A stretch of 37,498 nucleotides of DNA from Dactylosporangium siamense. GTDB lineage: Bacteria; Actinomycetota; Actinomycetes; Mycobacteriales; Micromonosporaceae. The position numbers and the translations under genes were made by a program. The stretch spans positions 1 through 37,498 of the forward strand of contig NZ_BONQ01000113.1 in assembly GCF_016862795.1 (NCBI RefSeq), read 5' to 3'. This document shows positions 7,660 to 15,880 of this stretch, in pieces (positions within the stretch are counted from its first letter, which is position 1; the number at the start of each line of letters is the position of its first letter). A model generated the notes under the pieces. The model saw only the letters and a program-made list of their open reading frames with translations. It was not told the DNA's origin and did no database searches.

Positions 7660-8319
7660 TCATCGGATCTTGTCCCAGAATTCCCATTCCTTGCCGTGGT
7701 CGGGGCACTGTTCCCTGAGCTGCTGGGTGGCCAGCGATACCGCCCTGCGACCAGGCTCGGACGGCGTGTAGTGCAACTCGAACTTCTGGCCGCACCTCAC
7801 ACACCTGAGCATGACGTTCCTGGGGGTGCGGCCCCAGACCGCGCGCTCCGCGTCGGGCGGGATCCAGGGGCTCGGCTCGGTGGCCCAGTCGGCGTCGTAA
7901 CGCTGCACTGCCTCGACGAACTCCGCAGGCGGCCGGTAGTCGTGCGCGGAGACGTAATGCCAGACCAGCGCCGGCGCCGCGAACATCACGCCCGGCCGGG
8001 CCGGCACCCTGATCTCGCGGAACGCAAGCCAGGACTGGCCGTCCGACCGCGGATCGGCGATGAGACTCGTGTCTGACGGGCAGAACTCACAGAGGTGCAG
8101 GCCGCGTCTCTCGTTGACGGACGGGTTGCCGACGATGTCGAGCAACGCGTCGGCGAACCAGTCCGGGACCGGGCCCGTGTCGAACGGTTGCGAGGCGTCC
8201 AGCCAGCCAACGTTGAGCCGCTCGTACCGCGGTCGGTAGTTCAGCGTGCCCCATTCGTATCTGACGGTGTCGTCGTCGCGCGAGTACGTGTAGGGCGTCA
8301 GGTCCGCGAAGTAGGTCAC
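7660..8319 (-). CDS. DUF7919-like hypothetical protein
   Basis: 219-residue cytoplasmic protein opening with VTYFADLTPYTYSRDDDTVRYEWGTLNY..., a start I associate with the DUF7919 family. The middle holds a histidine/cysteine patch (GLHLCEFCPSD) and a WHYV motif. The C-terminus has a separate CVRCGQ segment with a later cysteine (EQCPDHG), resembling a zinc ribbon lacking one pair. GTG 8319 is chosen because TATCTT stands exactly 6 bases upstream in the transcript direction, and the family N-terminus begins there; the frame runs 18 residues further without similarity. Function unknown; proteins of this kind appear among contact-toxin and immunity loci, which is only suggestive here next to Imm51. 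Confidence 0.65.
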   Translation of the reverse strand: MTYFADLTPYTYSRDDDTVRYEWGTLNYRPRYERLNVGWLDASQPFDTGPVPDWFADALLDIVGNPSVNERRGLHLCEFCPSDTSLIADPRSDGQSWLAFREIRVPARPGVMFAAPALVWHYVSAHDYRPPAEFVEAVQRYDADWATEPSPWIPPDAERAVWGRTPRNVMLRCVRCGQKFELHYTPSEPGRRAVSLATQQLREQCPDHGKEWEFWDKIR

Positions 8320-8325
8320 CGAGGC

Positions 8326-8331
8326 AAGATA
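8326..8331 (-). promoter_or_regulatory. -10 element TATCTT, leaderless start
   Basis: TATCTT read on the minus strand ends 6 bases before GTG 8319. This is the spacing expected when transcription begins at the first base of the start codon. No clear -35 was found. Confidence 0.5.
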
Positions 8332-8449
8332 CGCCCGACGACAAGCAGGCCCACTTCTCAAACTGTGGATCAATTTGGTGGCGGCACAATGGCGCGATCT
8401 TGTGCAATTGTCGAGTCGGCGGGGTCCGAATCTGCGATGCGTGCGTGAA

Positions 8450-8470
8450 CAGGCGTGATCGCCTGCTTTT
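8450..8470 (+). terminator. hairpin followed by TTTT upstream of the acylase gene
   Basis: CAGGCG-TGAT-CGCCTG (8450-8465) forms a 6-bp stem with a 4-base loop and is followed at once by CTTTT. It looks like a small intrinsic terminator or attenuator reading rightward, yet no gene precedes it on that strand, so it could end a short leader RNA. It lies in the relatively AT-rich 350-bp gap before the acylase. Confidence 0.35.
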
Positions 8471-8539
8471 GATCAATGAATCTCGATTGATCGACCATGA
8501 ACTGTAGTGCAGAGGTCACCGAGTGCAATATGGTGACCT
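8471..8539. promoter_or_regulatory. two dyads in the acylase upstream region
   Basis: GATCAAT-8 bases-ATTGATC (8471-8492) and AGGTCACC-11 bases-GGTGACCT (8513-8539) are both perfect inverted repeats. A further GGTCACCG occurs near 8584. They lie 140-210 bases before the acylase start and about 150-220 bases before the divergent DUF7919-like start, so either gene could be controlled. The binding proteins are unknown. Confidence 0.45.
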
Positions 8540-8678
8540 TCGCGGCGGTGCGCCCCGCCCGCCGATTTCGGAATGGTCGAACTGGTCACCGAAAACGCCC
8601 TTCTTGCACATGGTGAATGCGACCTGGGTTCAACGGATTCGAACCGCCATCAGTCCGCTGCGTCACATCGGAGGAGCC

Positions 8679-11075
8679 GTGCATCGCGCCCGTCGGATCG
8701 TCACACTGTTATCGGCAGCAGCCCTGCTGACCCCCGCGGTCGTCGGCGTGCCCGCCGGCGCGGCACAGGGCGAGACCGTCGCCTCCGGGGTCTACACGGC
8801 CGTGATCAGGCGCACCAGCTACGGGGTGCCGCACGTGCTGGCCGCCAGCGTCGGCAGCGCGGCCTTCGGGCAGGCGTGGGCCTACGCCGAGGACCGGTTC
8901 TGCGACCTCGCCGATCAGATCGTCAAGGTCCGCAGCGAGCGGTCACGGTGGTTCGGCCCGGGACCCGACGGGGTGAACCTGGCGACCGACTTCGCGTACC
9001 AGTCGCTGGGCCTGGTCGACCGCGCCCGCGACCAGCTGACCCGGCTGCAGCCCGAGGAGCGCGACGTCCTCAACGGCTATGTGCGCGGCTACAACGCGTT
9101 CCTCGCCGCCACCGGCGCGGCACGAGTGCCCGGCTGGTGCGCCGGGCAGCCCTGGATCGGGCCGATCACCGCGGTGGACGTGCTGGCGTACCAGCGCAAC
9201 ATCGCGATCCTCGCCAGCGGTGACGCACTGCTCGGGCCCATCGCCACGGCCAGCCCACCAGCGAGCGCGCAGGCCGCCGCGCAGGCAAAACTGCCGGTCG
9301 GTGCGGCCGTCACCACCGACGGGCTGCAGGGCCTGCAGGAGCAGCGGGCGCTGTCCAGCAACGGCTGGGCGCTCGGCGCGGACAAGTCCCAGACCGGGCG
9401 GGGCATGCTCGTGGGCAACCCGCACTTCCCGTGGGAGGGTGAGCTGCGGTTCTGGGAGTCGCAGCTGACCGTGCCCGGCAACCTCAACGTCTACGGCGCC
9501 AGCCTCGGCGGGCTGCCCGGCGTGCAGATCGGGTTCAGCGACAAGGTCGCGTGGACGCACACGATCGCCGAGGGCTCCCGCTTCACGTTCTACTCGGTCG
9601 ACCTCGTGCCCGGCTCGCCGACCACGTACCTCGTCGACGGCCACCCCGAGGCGATGACCTCCAAGCAGGTCACGATCCGGGTCAACAACCAGAACGTCAC
9701 CCAGACCATGTGGTTCACCAGGTACGGGCCGGTGCTGGACCTGTCCGCCATCGACCCGGCGTTCGGGTGGACCACGACGACGGCGTACACGTACCGCGAC
9801 GCCAACATCGACAATGACCGGCTGCTGCGGGTCTGGCTCAACATGGCCCGCGCCACCGACGTCAACGGGCTGCGCGCCTCGATCGGGCGGGACCAGGGCA
9901 TCCCGTGGGTCAACACGATCGCGACCGACTCGGCCGGCAACGCCTGGTACGCCGACTCGTCGCCGACGCCGAACCTGTCCGACGCCTCCATCGCCGAATG
10001 GGCCGCCCATCCGCTCGGCGCCCTCAACGGCAGCGACAGCGCCAACGCCTGGGTCGTGCAGGCGGGCGCGCGCTCGCCGGGCCTGATCCCGTTCGCCCGC
10101 CAGCCGCAGCTGCTGCGCCGCGACTACGTGTTCAACGCCAACGACAGCCACTGGGTACCGAACCAGAACCAGTTCCTGACCGGGTTCTCACCGTTGCAGG
10201 GCGGCGAGTTCACCCCGCTGTCCGCGCGCTCCCGGCAGAACCTGCGACTGATCAACGGCACCAACCGGTTCGACCTGACCGGCCTGGGCACCGCCATTCT
10301 GTCCGGGGACTCCCTGACCGCGGCCGAACTGGCCGGCTACGTGGTCACGGCCTGCCGCGCGCAGGGCACCCGCCCGGTGTCCGTCGGCGGCACCCCGGTC
10401 GACATCAGCGCCGGCTGCTCCGCGCTCGCCGGCTGGGACCGGCTGTTCGACCCGCAGAGCCGCGGCGCGGTGCTGTGGCGCGAGACGATCGGCGCGGTCC
10501 TCGCCGAGCACCCCGACGCGCTCACCGTCGCCGGGCCGCTGTTCGGCGTGCCGTTCAACCCCGCGGACCCGGGCCGCACCCCGCGCGGCGCCCCGGCCGA
10601 CCCGGCGCCGCTGCTGACCGGCCTCGCCAGCGCGATCCTGCGGCTGCGGGCCGTGGGCCTGCCGTTGAACGTCCAGCTGCAGTCGGTGCAGTACACCGTG
10701 AAGGCGGGCCAGCGCATCCCGGTGCCCGGCTCCACGGAGAACGTCGGGATCGCCAACATGGCGCAGTACGAGCCGTTCCCGGGCTCGTCGCGGGAGCCGT
10801 TCATGAACCCCGGCACGTTCGTGGACGGCAGCGACCTCACCGACCGCGGCTACGTGGTCAACTACGGCACCAGCTTCCTGCTGACCCTCGCCTACACGTC
10901 CTCAGGTCCGTCGGCCCGGTGCATCCTGACGTTCAGTGAGTCAGCCGACCCGGCGTCGCCGTACTTCGCGGACCAGACCCAGCTGTGGTCCCGCAAACAG
11001 CTGCGCGACTGCCGCTACTCGGAGTCGTCGATCGCGGCCGACCCGAAGCTGTCGATCAAGACGGTCTGGGGGTGA
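8679..11075 (+). CDS. secreted penicillin-acylase-family amidohydrolase (aculeacin/AHL-acylase-like)
   Basis: 798-residue precursor of an N-terminal-nucleophile amidase that cleaves acyl side chains from lipopeptides, penicillins or N-acyl-homoserine lactones. A signal peptide (RRIVTLLSAAALLTPAVVG...AGAAQG) is followed by the alpha-chain signature YGVPHVLA...GQAWAYAEDRF. Autocatalytic cleavage is expected before Ser227 in ALS-SNGWALG, giving alpha and beta chains. The beta chain carries GNPHFPWEGELRFWE, GVQIGFSDKVAWTHT and the late NANDSHWVPN, the usual active-site asparagine region. GTG 8679 follows CGGAGGAG and starts a normal signal peptide; in-frame starts at 8523 and 8610 would add an odd extension. 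The substrate cannot be decided from sequence. Confidence 0.9.
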   Translation: MHRARRIVTLLSAAALLTPAVVGVPAGAAQGETVASGVYTAVIRRTSYGVPHVLAASVGSAAFGQAWAYAEDRFCDLADQIVKVRSERSRWFGPGPDGVNLATDFAYQSLGLVDRARDQLTRLQPEERDVLNGYVRGYNAFLAATGAARVPGWCAGQPWIGPITAVDVLAYQRNIAILASGDALLGPIATASPPASAQAAAQAKLPVGAAVTTDGLQGLQEQRALSSNGWALGADKSQTGRGMLVGNPHFPWEGELRFWESQLTVPGNLNVYGASLGGLPGVQIGFSDKVAWTHTIAEGSRFTFYSVDLVPGSPTTYLVDGHPEAMTSKQVTIRVNNQNVTQTMWFTRYGPVLDLSAIDPAFGWTTTTAYTYRDANIDNDRLLRVWLNMARATDVNGLRASIGRDQGIPWVNTIATDSAGNAWYADSSPTPNLSDASIAEWAAHPLGALNGSDSANAWVVQAGARSPGLIPFARQPQLLRRDYVFNANDSHWVPNQNQFLTGFSPLQGGEFTPLSARSRQNLRLINGTNRFDLTGLGTAILSGDSLTAAELAGYVVTACRAQGTRPVSVGGTPVDISAGCSALAGWDRLFDPQSRGAVLWRETIGAVLAEHPDALTVAGPLFGVPFNPADPGRTPRGAPADPAPLLTGLASAILRLRAVGLPLNVQLQSVQYTVKAGQRIPVPGSTENVGIANMAQYEPFPGSSREPFMNPGTFVDGSDLTDRGYVVNYGTSFLLTLAYTSSGPSARCILTFSESADPASPYFADQTQLWSRKQLRDCRYSESSIAADPKLSIKTVWG

Positions 11076-11417
11076 ACGAGGACGGTCAGCAGGTCGTGGG
11101 CCGTCTGCTCGGACAGGGCCGGGTTGCGGGCGAGCTCCGCCAGCACGGCCGGGTCCGGGTGGGAGACGAGGCCCTCCAGCACGGCGGGCGGCGTCGACGG
11201 GTTGCCGGCCAGGTAGACCGCCGCTGACGGCACCCGCAGGCACGCTTCGAGCGTGGCAGGAGGCGCCGCCTCCTGCCACGCGACGTCCTCGACCGCGCGG
11301 GCCGGGCTGTCCGGGTGGGTGGCGATGGTGAGCAGCAGGTCGGGTGGCGCCGACGGGTGCGCGGCCAGCGCGCCGAAGATCCGGGCGGCGGCCCGGACGG
11401 CCGCCGCCCGGAACCGC
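11015..11417 (-). pseudogene. LRV/HEAT-type repeat protein fragment
   Basis: Directly downstream of the lectin stop an open frame without any start codon reads AAARIFGALAAHPSAPPDLL..., LAGNPSTPPAVLEGLVSHP, and LAELARNPALSEQTAHDLL. This is the roughly 20-25-residue NP.TP..(V/L)L repeat of leucine-rich-repeat-variant proteins, common in large actinomycete repeat proteins. The recognisable part covers about 11090-11410. It has no 5' end, and its last codons lie antisense inside the acylase gene, so both ends look cut. I read it as the residue of a larger gene removed by rearrangement. Confidence 0.6.
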
Positions 11418-11999
11418 TCAGAACTCCCAGGTCCAGTGCTGGTCGAGGGAGCCGTTCCACTTCCACAGGACGACCGGGGCGCCGTTGTCGGTCCGGATGG
11501 AGTCGACGGCGAGCACGTAGTAGTCACCGTTGTGGGTCTTCGTGCCCTTGAGGTTGATGAAGTTCTCCCGGTTGCCGTCGATCGTGAAGTACGACCAGTA
11601 CTGGTCATCGCTGCCGCTGCAATGGAACCCGAGGATCCGTTGCCCGTTGCTGATGTTGCCGCCGTTGACGGCCAGGCACTCGCCGAGGTCGTTCACGATC
11701 GTGCAGCTGCCGAGGCGGCAGTTGCCGGTGTCGAACTTCCAGGTCTGGTCGGTCTCCGTGGTGCATTCCCAGATGCCGGCCAGGCCGGCGCCGATCCCGA
11801 CGCACCTGCCGGAGTGGTCGTTGAGGATCCGGCCGTTGCCGTTGAGCGTCGTCAGCGGCGACACGACCGCCACCCGCGGCGCCTTGCCCGCCGCGGCCGG
11901 GGCCGCGGAGGCTGGGGTGGCGGGCAGCGCGGTGATCAGCGCGGCGGCGACCACCGGCAGCATCAGGCGGAACCAGCGGGCCTGGAGCAATCGATGCAT
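11418..11999 (-). CDS. secreted ricin B-type beta-trefoil lectin
   Basis: 193 residues: signal peptide (FRLMLPVVAAALITALPATPASA), then one beta-trefoil of three repeats. Each repeat ends in a Q-x-W motif: DQTWKF, DQYWSY and DQHWTW. Cysteine pairs typical of exported domains are present (CVGIG...WECTTE; NCRLGSCTI; ECLAV...FHCSGS). There is no attached catalytic domain, so it is a stand-alone carbohydrate-binding protein, probably for extracellular glycans. ATG 11999 follows GGAGAGGGA at good spacing. It lies next to the LRV fragment and divergent from the HEAT-type gene at 12146. Confidence 0.9.
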   Translation of the reverse strand: MHRLLQARWFRLMLPVVAAALITALPATPASAAPAAAGKAPRVAVVSPLTTLNGNGRILNDHSGRCVGIGAGLAGIWECTTETDQTWKFDTGNCRLGSCTIVNDLGECLAVNGGNISNGQRILGFHCSGSDDQYWSYFTIDGNRENFINLKGTKTHNGDYYVLAVDSIRTDNGAPVVLWKWNGSLDQHWTWEF

Positions 12000-12118
12000 C
12001 TACGTCCCTCTCCGTCGTTGCAACGTGTGCACCCGATCATCGGAGGGACACATATTTGCGGGATATTTTTCGCGTACGCGCCTCAGGCGCCGTGGTAGGC
12101 CGTAATGAGCCGGAGAAA

Positions 12119-12136
12119 CTGCCGCGGGTGCGGCAG
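12119..12136. promoter_or_regulatory. perfect dyad before the HEAT-type gene
   Basis: CTGCCGC-GGGT-GCGGCAG, 7-bp arms, ends 9 bases before GTG 12146. If the gene is leaderless with -10 hexamer CAGCAT at 12134-12139, the dyad covers the promoter spacer and acts as DNA. If a leader exists, it would be a hairpin beside the start. A second small palindrome, GCGCCT-C-AGGCGC, lies at 12078-12090. Confidence 0.4.
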
Positions 12137-12145
12137 CATGGCGGT

Positions 12146-13642
12146 GTGACACGCAGATGGTGGCAGCGGCGGCCCGGGCCCGACGACGACGTGCAGCAGG
12201 CGGTCGCGGCCCTGCCCGCCGGTGGGCAGAACGCCGCCGAACGGCTGCTCGCGCTGCTCGCCGACGTCGACAGCGGCCACGACGGGCCGCGGAGCCGGAC
12301 CGCGCTCGACACCCTGACCAGCGCGCCCGCCGCGCTCGTCGCCGTCGACCACTACGCCAGGCGCTCCTGGGAAGCGAAGATCACGTTGGAGGTCGTCGCG
12401 ACCCGCCTCGACCATGCCGCCCCAGGACTGATCACGATGGCGCTGGCGTCGTTGCACAGTGACGGCCGCGTCCGCGAACGGGCCGTGAGAGCGATCCTGC
12501 ACCAGTCGGATCCCGTGCTGGCCCCGTTCCTGGTGCTGCGCGCCGGCGACTGGGTGCAACAGGTCCGCGACCTCGCAAGCCTCGGCGTGGCCATGTTGCT
12601 CGCCCAGGACCCCGCGAACTACCTGCCGGCGATGCTGCCCGTCGCGCTGCGCACCGACGCGAGAGACCGCGGCCGGTTCGTCATGAACCAGCTCGTCGCC
12701 GCGATCCTCGCCGCGCCCGAGAAGGTCCGTGCGGCGCTCAGCAGCGCCGGGGCCACCGCGCAGCGCCGCCTCATCTTCGACCTCGACCGGACCCAGGGCC
12801 GGTTGACCCTCGCCGGACTCGTCGGGGTCGCCGAGGAGGACCCCGACCCGCGCCTCCGCGCCCAGGCCGCCGAGGCCGCCTGCCGGGAGGCGGTGTGGAC
12901 CGAGCAGGCCGCCGTCCTGCGCCGCCTCGCCGGTGGGCGTCGCGCCGACGTGCGGGTGACCGCCCTCGTCGGGCTGCTCCGGCTCGGCCTGGACGCCGAC
13001 GTCGTCGCGCACCTCGACGACCCGTCGGCCCTCGTGCGCGCCGTCGCACGGCAGGCCGCCCGGAAGGCCGGCGAGAACGCGGTTGCGCGCTACCGGGCCG
13101 TGCTGTCCGGTCCCACGCCCACCCCGGGCGCCGTCGCCGGGTTCGTGGAGACCGTGCCGGGCGAGGCGGCGGTGCTGTTCCCGCTGCTGGAGCACGCCGA
13201 CCGCACCGTCCGCGCCCAGGCCGTGCGCGCCGTCGCCCGGCTCGGTGCGGTCACGCCCGACCGGATCACCCCGTTGCTCCGGGATCCCGCTGCGGCAGTG
13301 GTACGGGAAGCAGCCACCGCCCTGCGCCCCTGCGCCGACCGGTTACCACCGGGCCTGCCCTGGGAGCTGCTGGAGGACGGCCGGCCGGAGGTGCGCCGGG
13401 CCGGGTACCGCCTCCTCAACGGCAACGTACAACCGCTGATCCGGCTCCGGGCCGCCGTGCTGCTGACCCTCGACCCGGATCCCGCCCTCGCCCGGCGGGG
13501 CCGCGCCGACACCGTCCACCTCATCCGGCGGGCCGACTGCCCGAGACCATCGGATGGCGACCTGCGGGACCTGGCCCACCGCGCCGCGGACCGGCTCGAC
13601 GAGCGCGCCGGTGACCTGCTCCGGCAGTGGCTCGGCGGCTGA
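12146..13642 (+). CDS. HEAT-repeat-type protein
   Basis: 498 residues of predicted helical repeats with no catalytic motif. Repeat-like units include DPDPRLRAQAAEAACREAVW, RRADVRVTALVGLLRLGLDADVVAHL, DPSALVRAVARQAARKAG, HADRTVRAQAVRAVARLGAV and DPAAAVVREAATALRPCAD. Paired helices with a conserved aspartate-arginine-alanine pattern are typical of HEAT/PBS-lyase solenoids. GTG 12146 gives the basic start TRRWWQRRPGPD; no ribosome site is seen, but CAGCAT is 6 bases upstream. No signal peptide, so likely cytoplasmic scaffolding. Such proteins are numerous in this group and their partners are mostly unknown. Confidence 0.75.
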   Translation: MTRRWWQRRPGPDDDVQQAVAALPAGGQNAAERLLALLADVDSGHDGPRSRTALDTLTSAPAALVAVDHYARRSWEAKITLEVVATRLDHAAPGLITMALASLHSDGRVRERAVRAILHQSDPVLAPFLVLRAGDWVQQVRDLASLGVAMLLAQDPANYLPAMLPVALRTDARDRGRFVMNQLVAAILAAPEKVRAALSSAGATAQRRLIFDLDRTQGRLTLAGLVGVAEEDPDPRLRAQAAEAACREAVWTEQAAVLRRLAGGRRADVRVTALVGLLRLGLDADVVAHLDDPSALVRAVARQAARKAGENAVARYRAVLSGPTPTPGAVAGFVETVPGEAAVLFPLLEHADRTVRAQAVRAVARLGAVTPDRITPLLRDPAAAVVREAATALRPCADRLPPGLPWELLEDGRPEVRRAGYRLLNGNVQPLIRLRAAVLLTLDPDPALARRGRADTVHLIRRADCPRPSDGDLRDLAHRAADRLDERAGDLLRQWLGG

Positions 13643-13695
13643 CGACCACCCGGGCCTCACCCTGTCCGCACGGGATCCGTGGGTACGTGCCGCGG

Positions 13696-14205
13696 ATGAC
13701 GACGGACGCACCGGTCATCTTCGGGTACGACGGCTCCGCCGCCGCGCAACGGGCGGTGCGAGACGCGGCGCCCCTGCTCGGGCGGCAGCCGGCGCTCGTG
13801 GTCACGGTCTGGGAGGCCGGCCGGCTCTTCGAGACCACCACCATGCCCCTCATCGGCCTGGAGATGCCGCCGACCGTCCTGGACCTGCGCACCGCGATGG
13901 ACGCGGACGCCGAGCTGTACGAGGCAGCCAAACGCACCGCCCAGCACGGCGCGCACCTCGCCCGGGAGGCCGGGTTCGTCGAGTCCAGCGGTCTGGCCAT
14001 CGCCGATGACGAGACCGTCGCCGACACCCTGATGCGCGTCGCCCGGGAGCGGCACAGCCCCGGCATCGTGGTCGGCGCGCACGGCCACCGCAAGCTCAGC
14101 GAACTGCTGCTGGGCAGCACCTCCGACACCCTCGTCCACAAGGCCGACCGCCCGGTGGTCGTGGTCCGCGCCCAGAGCAAGGAGGACCGCGCCGTCGCGG
14201 CGTGA
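13696..14205 (+). CDS. universal stress protein (UspA family)
   Basis: 169-residue single-domain Usp protein. The N-terminus VIFGYDGSAAAQRAVRDAA is the nucleotide-fold opening. The C-terminal ATP-binding signature GAHGHRKLSELLLGSTSDTLVHKADRPVVVV follows the G-2x-G-9x-G(S/T) pattern, so it should bind ATP. ATG 13696 is chosen; GTG 13687 is in frame and adds three residues. It follows the HEAT-type gene by 53 bases and is closed by a strong hairpin. Members respond to starvation or redox stress; no specific partner shows here. Confidence 0.9.
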   Translation: MTTDAPVIFGYDGSAAAQRAVRDAAPLLGRQPALVVTVWEAGRLFETTTMPLIGLEMPPTVLDLRTAMDADAELYEAAKRTAQHGAHLAREAGFVESSGLAIADDETVADTLMRVARERHSPGIVVGAHGHRKLSELLLGSTSDTLVHKADRPVVVVRAQSKEDRAVAA

Positions 14206-14219
14206 CGCCTCAGCCCATC

Positions 14220-14239
14220 GTCGCGGCCGGCGCCGCGAC
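14220..14239 (+). terminator. hairpin terminator after the universal stress gene
   Basis: GTCGCGGC-CGGC-GCCGCGAC, a perfect 8-bp GC stem with a 4-base loop, begins 15 bases after the stop. No U-tract follows, as is usual for terminators in high-GC actinomycetes. Confidence 0.55.
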
Positions 14240-14292
14240 CACTCCGGACCCTCAGTGATCGCCCGGTGGGGCGGGGTGCCACGCTGGCGGGT

Positions 14293-14655
14293 ATGGGTCT
14301 GTACACGCCGGCGTCGGCGCGCCTGGAACTCGTCCGGCTGCGGCCGCTGCTCGACGAGCTCGTCACCGTCCGGGCGGACACGGCCGAACTGGCCGCTTCG
14401 CTCACCCCCGGCGGCGAGCCGACCGCGCTCGGCGGGCTGCCCGAATACAAGGCGAGCGCCGCCCGGCTCGACGAGCTGGTGACCGAGGTGCAGCAGCCCG
14501 GCATCCAGCTCAAGGGCCTGGCCCCGCTGCTGCTGGACTTCCCGGCCGATTTCGACGGCGTGCCGGTCCTGCTGTGCTGGCTGGAGGGAGACCAGGACCT
14601 CGCCTGGTTCCACCGCGCCGACCTCGGCTTCGCCGGCCGTCGCCCCCTGCCCTGA
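14293..14655 (+). CDS. DUF2203 family protein
   Basis: 120 residues. The opening YTPASARLELVRLRPLLDELV and the C-terminal block GIQLKGLAPLLLDFPADFDGVPVLLCWLEG then WFHRADLGFAGRRPLP match the DUF2203 pattern, in which LCW, WH and GFAGR are the fixed points. Function is unknown; the family is cytoplasmic and widespread in actinobacteria. ATG 14293 has CACGCT seven bases upstream and no ribosome site, suggesting a leaderless mRNA. It converges on the nitroreductase gene with a 21-bp gap. Confidence 0.85.
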   Translation: MGLYTPASARLELVRLRPLLDELVTVRADTAELAASLTPGGEPTALGGLPEYKASAARLDELVTEVQQPGIQLKGLAPLLLDFPADFDGVPVLLCWLEGDQDLAWFHRADLGFAGRRPLP

Positions 14656-14676
14656 CCTGCCCTGACGCCGTGGCCG

Positions 14677-15321
14677 CTACCAGCGGTCGAGGTGCAGGAC
14701 GGAGTCCAGGGGCTCGCGTGGGGCGGGCTTGAACGTGTCGCCGGTGTAGAACGCGGTCGGGATCAGCACGCCCTGGCGGACGTCGTCGGGGATGCCGAGC
14801 AGCTCGGCGACCTCCGCCTCGTAGTCGAGGTGCAGGGTGGTCCACGCGGTGCCGAGGCGGCGGGCGCGGGCGGCGAGCATGTAGCTCCACGCGGCCGGCA
14901 GCAGCGAGCCCCACACGTCGGCCTGGTTGTCGTCGGAGAGTTTGGCGACCCGGCGGCAGGCGAGGACCAGCACCGGCACGTCGCCCATGCGCTCGCCGAG
15001 CCAGGCGGCGCTCTCCCCGACGCGGAGCTGGGTCGCCTGGCGGGCCGGGTTGTCGGCGTACCGCGCCGAGTTCGGGCCGCCGGCCTCCGCGTAGGTGCGG
15101 AAGGCGCGCCGGTACACCTCGCCGATCGCCCGGCGCGGCTCGGGGTCGGTCACCACGATCCAGTGCCAGCTCTGCGCGTTGGAGCCCGACGGCGCCTGCA
15201 GCGCGATCTCCAGGCACTCCCGGATCAGCTCCATCGGCACCGGACGGGACAGGTCCAGACGTTTGCGGACCGACCGGGTCGTGGTCAGCAGCTCGTCGGG
15301 CGACAGCGGCAGCGTCGACAT
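14677..15321 (-). CDS. nitroreductase-family FMN oxidoreductase
   Basis: 214-residue FMN-dependent enzyme. The N-terminal block TTRSVRKRLDLSRPVPMELIRECLEIALQAPSGSNAQSWHW holds the phosphate-binding RSVRK and the APSGSN.Q.W signature. The late region AARARRLGTAWTTLHLDYEAEVAELLGIP is the flavin-contacting helix typical of the family. Members reduce nitro compounds, quinones or flavins with NAD(P)H. ATG 15321 follows GGGGTG. It lies 73 bases downstream of the Lrp-type gene on the same strand and may be cotranscribed with it. Confidence 0.9.
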   Translation of the reverse strand: MSTLPLSPDELLTTTRSVRKRLDLSRPVPMELIRECLEIALQAPSGSNAQSWHWIVVTDPEPRRAIGEVYRRAFRTYAEAGGPNSARYADNPARQATQLRVGESAAWLGERMGDVPVLVLACRRVAKLSDDNQADVWGSLLPAAWSYMLAARARRLGTAWTTLHLDYEAEVAELLGIPDDVRQGVLIPTAFYTGDTFKPAPREPLDSVLHLDRW

Positions 15322-15394
15322 GGGCACCCCATTCCTGACGAGCCAAACACTACGCGCGGCGTCCCTGCCCGGTGCCGCGGCGGCCAAACCAGCG

Positions 15395-15853
15395 CTACGC
15401 GGAAGGCGACAGCGACGGGACGGCGCGGTCAGTCACGACCTCGTAGACCAGGTCGGTGGTGATGGAGCCGATCCGCGCCAGGTCCGAGGTGATCCGGGCC
15501 AGGTCCGGCATGTCGGCGGCGAGGACCTCGACGACGTAGCAGGCCTCGCCGGTGACCCGCACGCACCGCACGATCTGCGGCTCGCGGGCCAGGAGCGCGG
15601 CGACCTTGTCGTACAGCGCGCCGTGGACCTTCATGCGCACAACGGCCCGCAGCGGCAGCCCGCACGCGACCGGGTCGACCCGGGCGGCGTAGCCGGTGAT
15701 CACGCCCCGCTCCTCCAGGCTCTTCAGCCGGGCCCGCGTCGCGGACACGCCGAGGTGGATCGCGGCGGCGAGGGTGGTCAGCGACGCTCGGGCGTCCTCC
15801 TGCACCGCGGCGAGCAGCTGCCGGTCCACCTCGTCCAGCGGGGGTGCGGTCAT
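15395..15853 (-). CDS. Lrp/AsnC-family transcriptional regulator
   Basis: 152 residues. The helix-turn-helix is DEVDRQLLAAVQEDARASLTTLAAAIHLGVSATRARLKSLEERGVITGY (residues 7-55). The C-terminal RAM ligand domain contains VRCVRVTGEACYVVEVLAADMPDLARI. The family forms octamers that sense amino acids. ATG 15853 is preceded at exactly 6 bases by TAACCT, indicating a leaderless transcript, with a perfect dyad just upstream of that -10. It is divergent from a PhzF-like and deaminase pair, the probable targets along with itself. Confidence 0.92.
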   Translation of the reverse strand: MTAPPLDEVDRQLLAAVQEDARASLTTLAAAIHLGVSATRARLKSLEERGVITGYAARVDPVACGLPLRAVVRMKVHGALYDKVAALLAREPQIVRCVRVTGEACYVVEVLAADMPDLARITSDLARIGSITTDLVYEVVTDRAVPSLSPSA

Positions 15854-15859
15854 CGCGGC

Positions 15860-15880
15860 AGGTTACCGCAACTTTTGCGG
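15860..15880. promoter_or_regulatory. Lrp-type operator and leaderless promoter
   Basis: CCGCAA-CTT-TTGCGG (15866-15880) is a perfect 15-bp dyad directly upstream of the minus-strand -10 TAACCT (15860-15865), which ends 6 bases before the regulator's ATG. Binding there would block RNA polymerase, fitting autoregulation. On the plus strand TAGCGT (15934-15939) stands 7 bases before the PhzF-like GTG. Confidence 0.6.

Noticed and set aside
7334-7771. Plus-strand frame across the decayed region
   Set aside because: No family resemblance, and it runs into the 3' end of the DUF7919-like gene in antisense.
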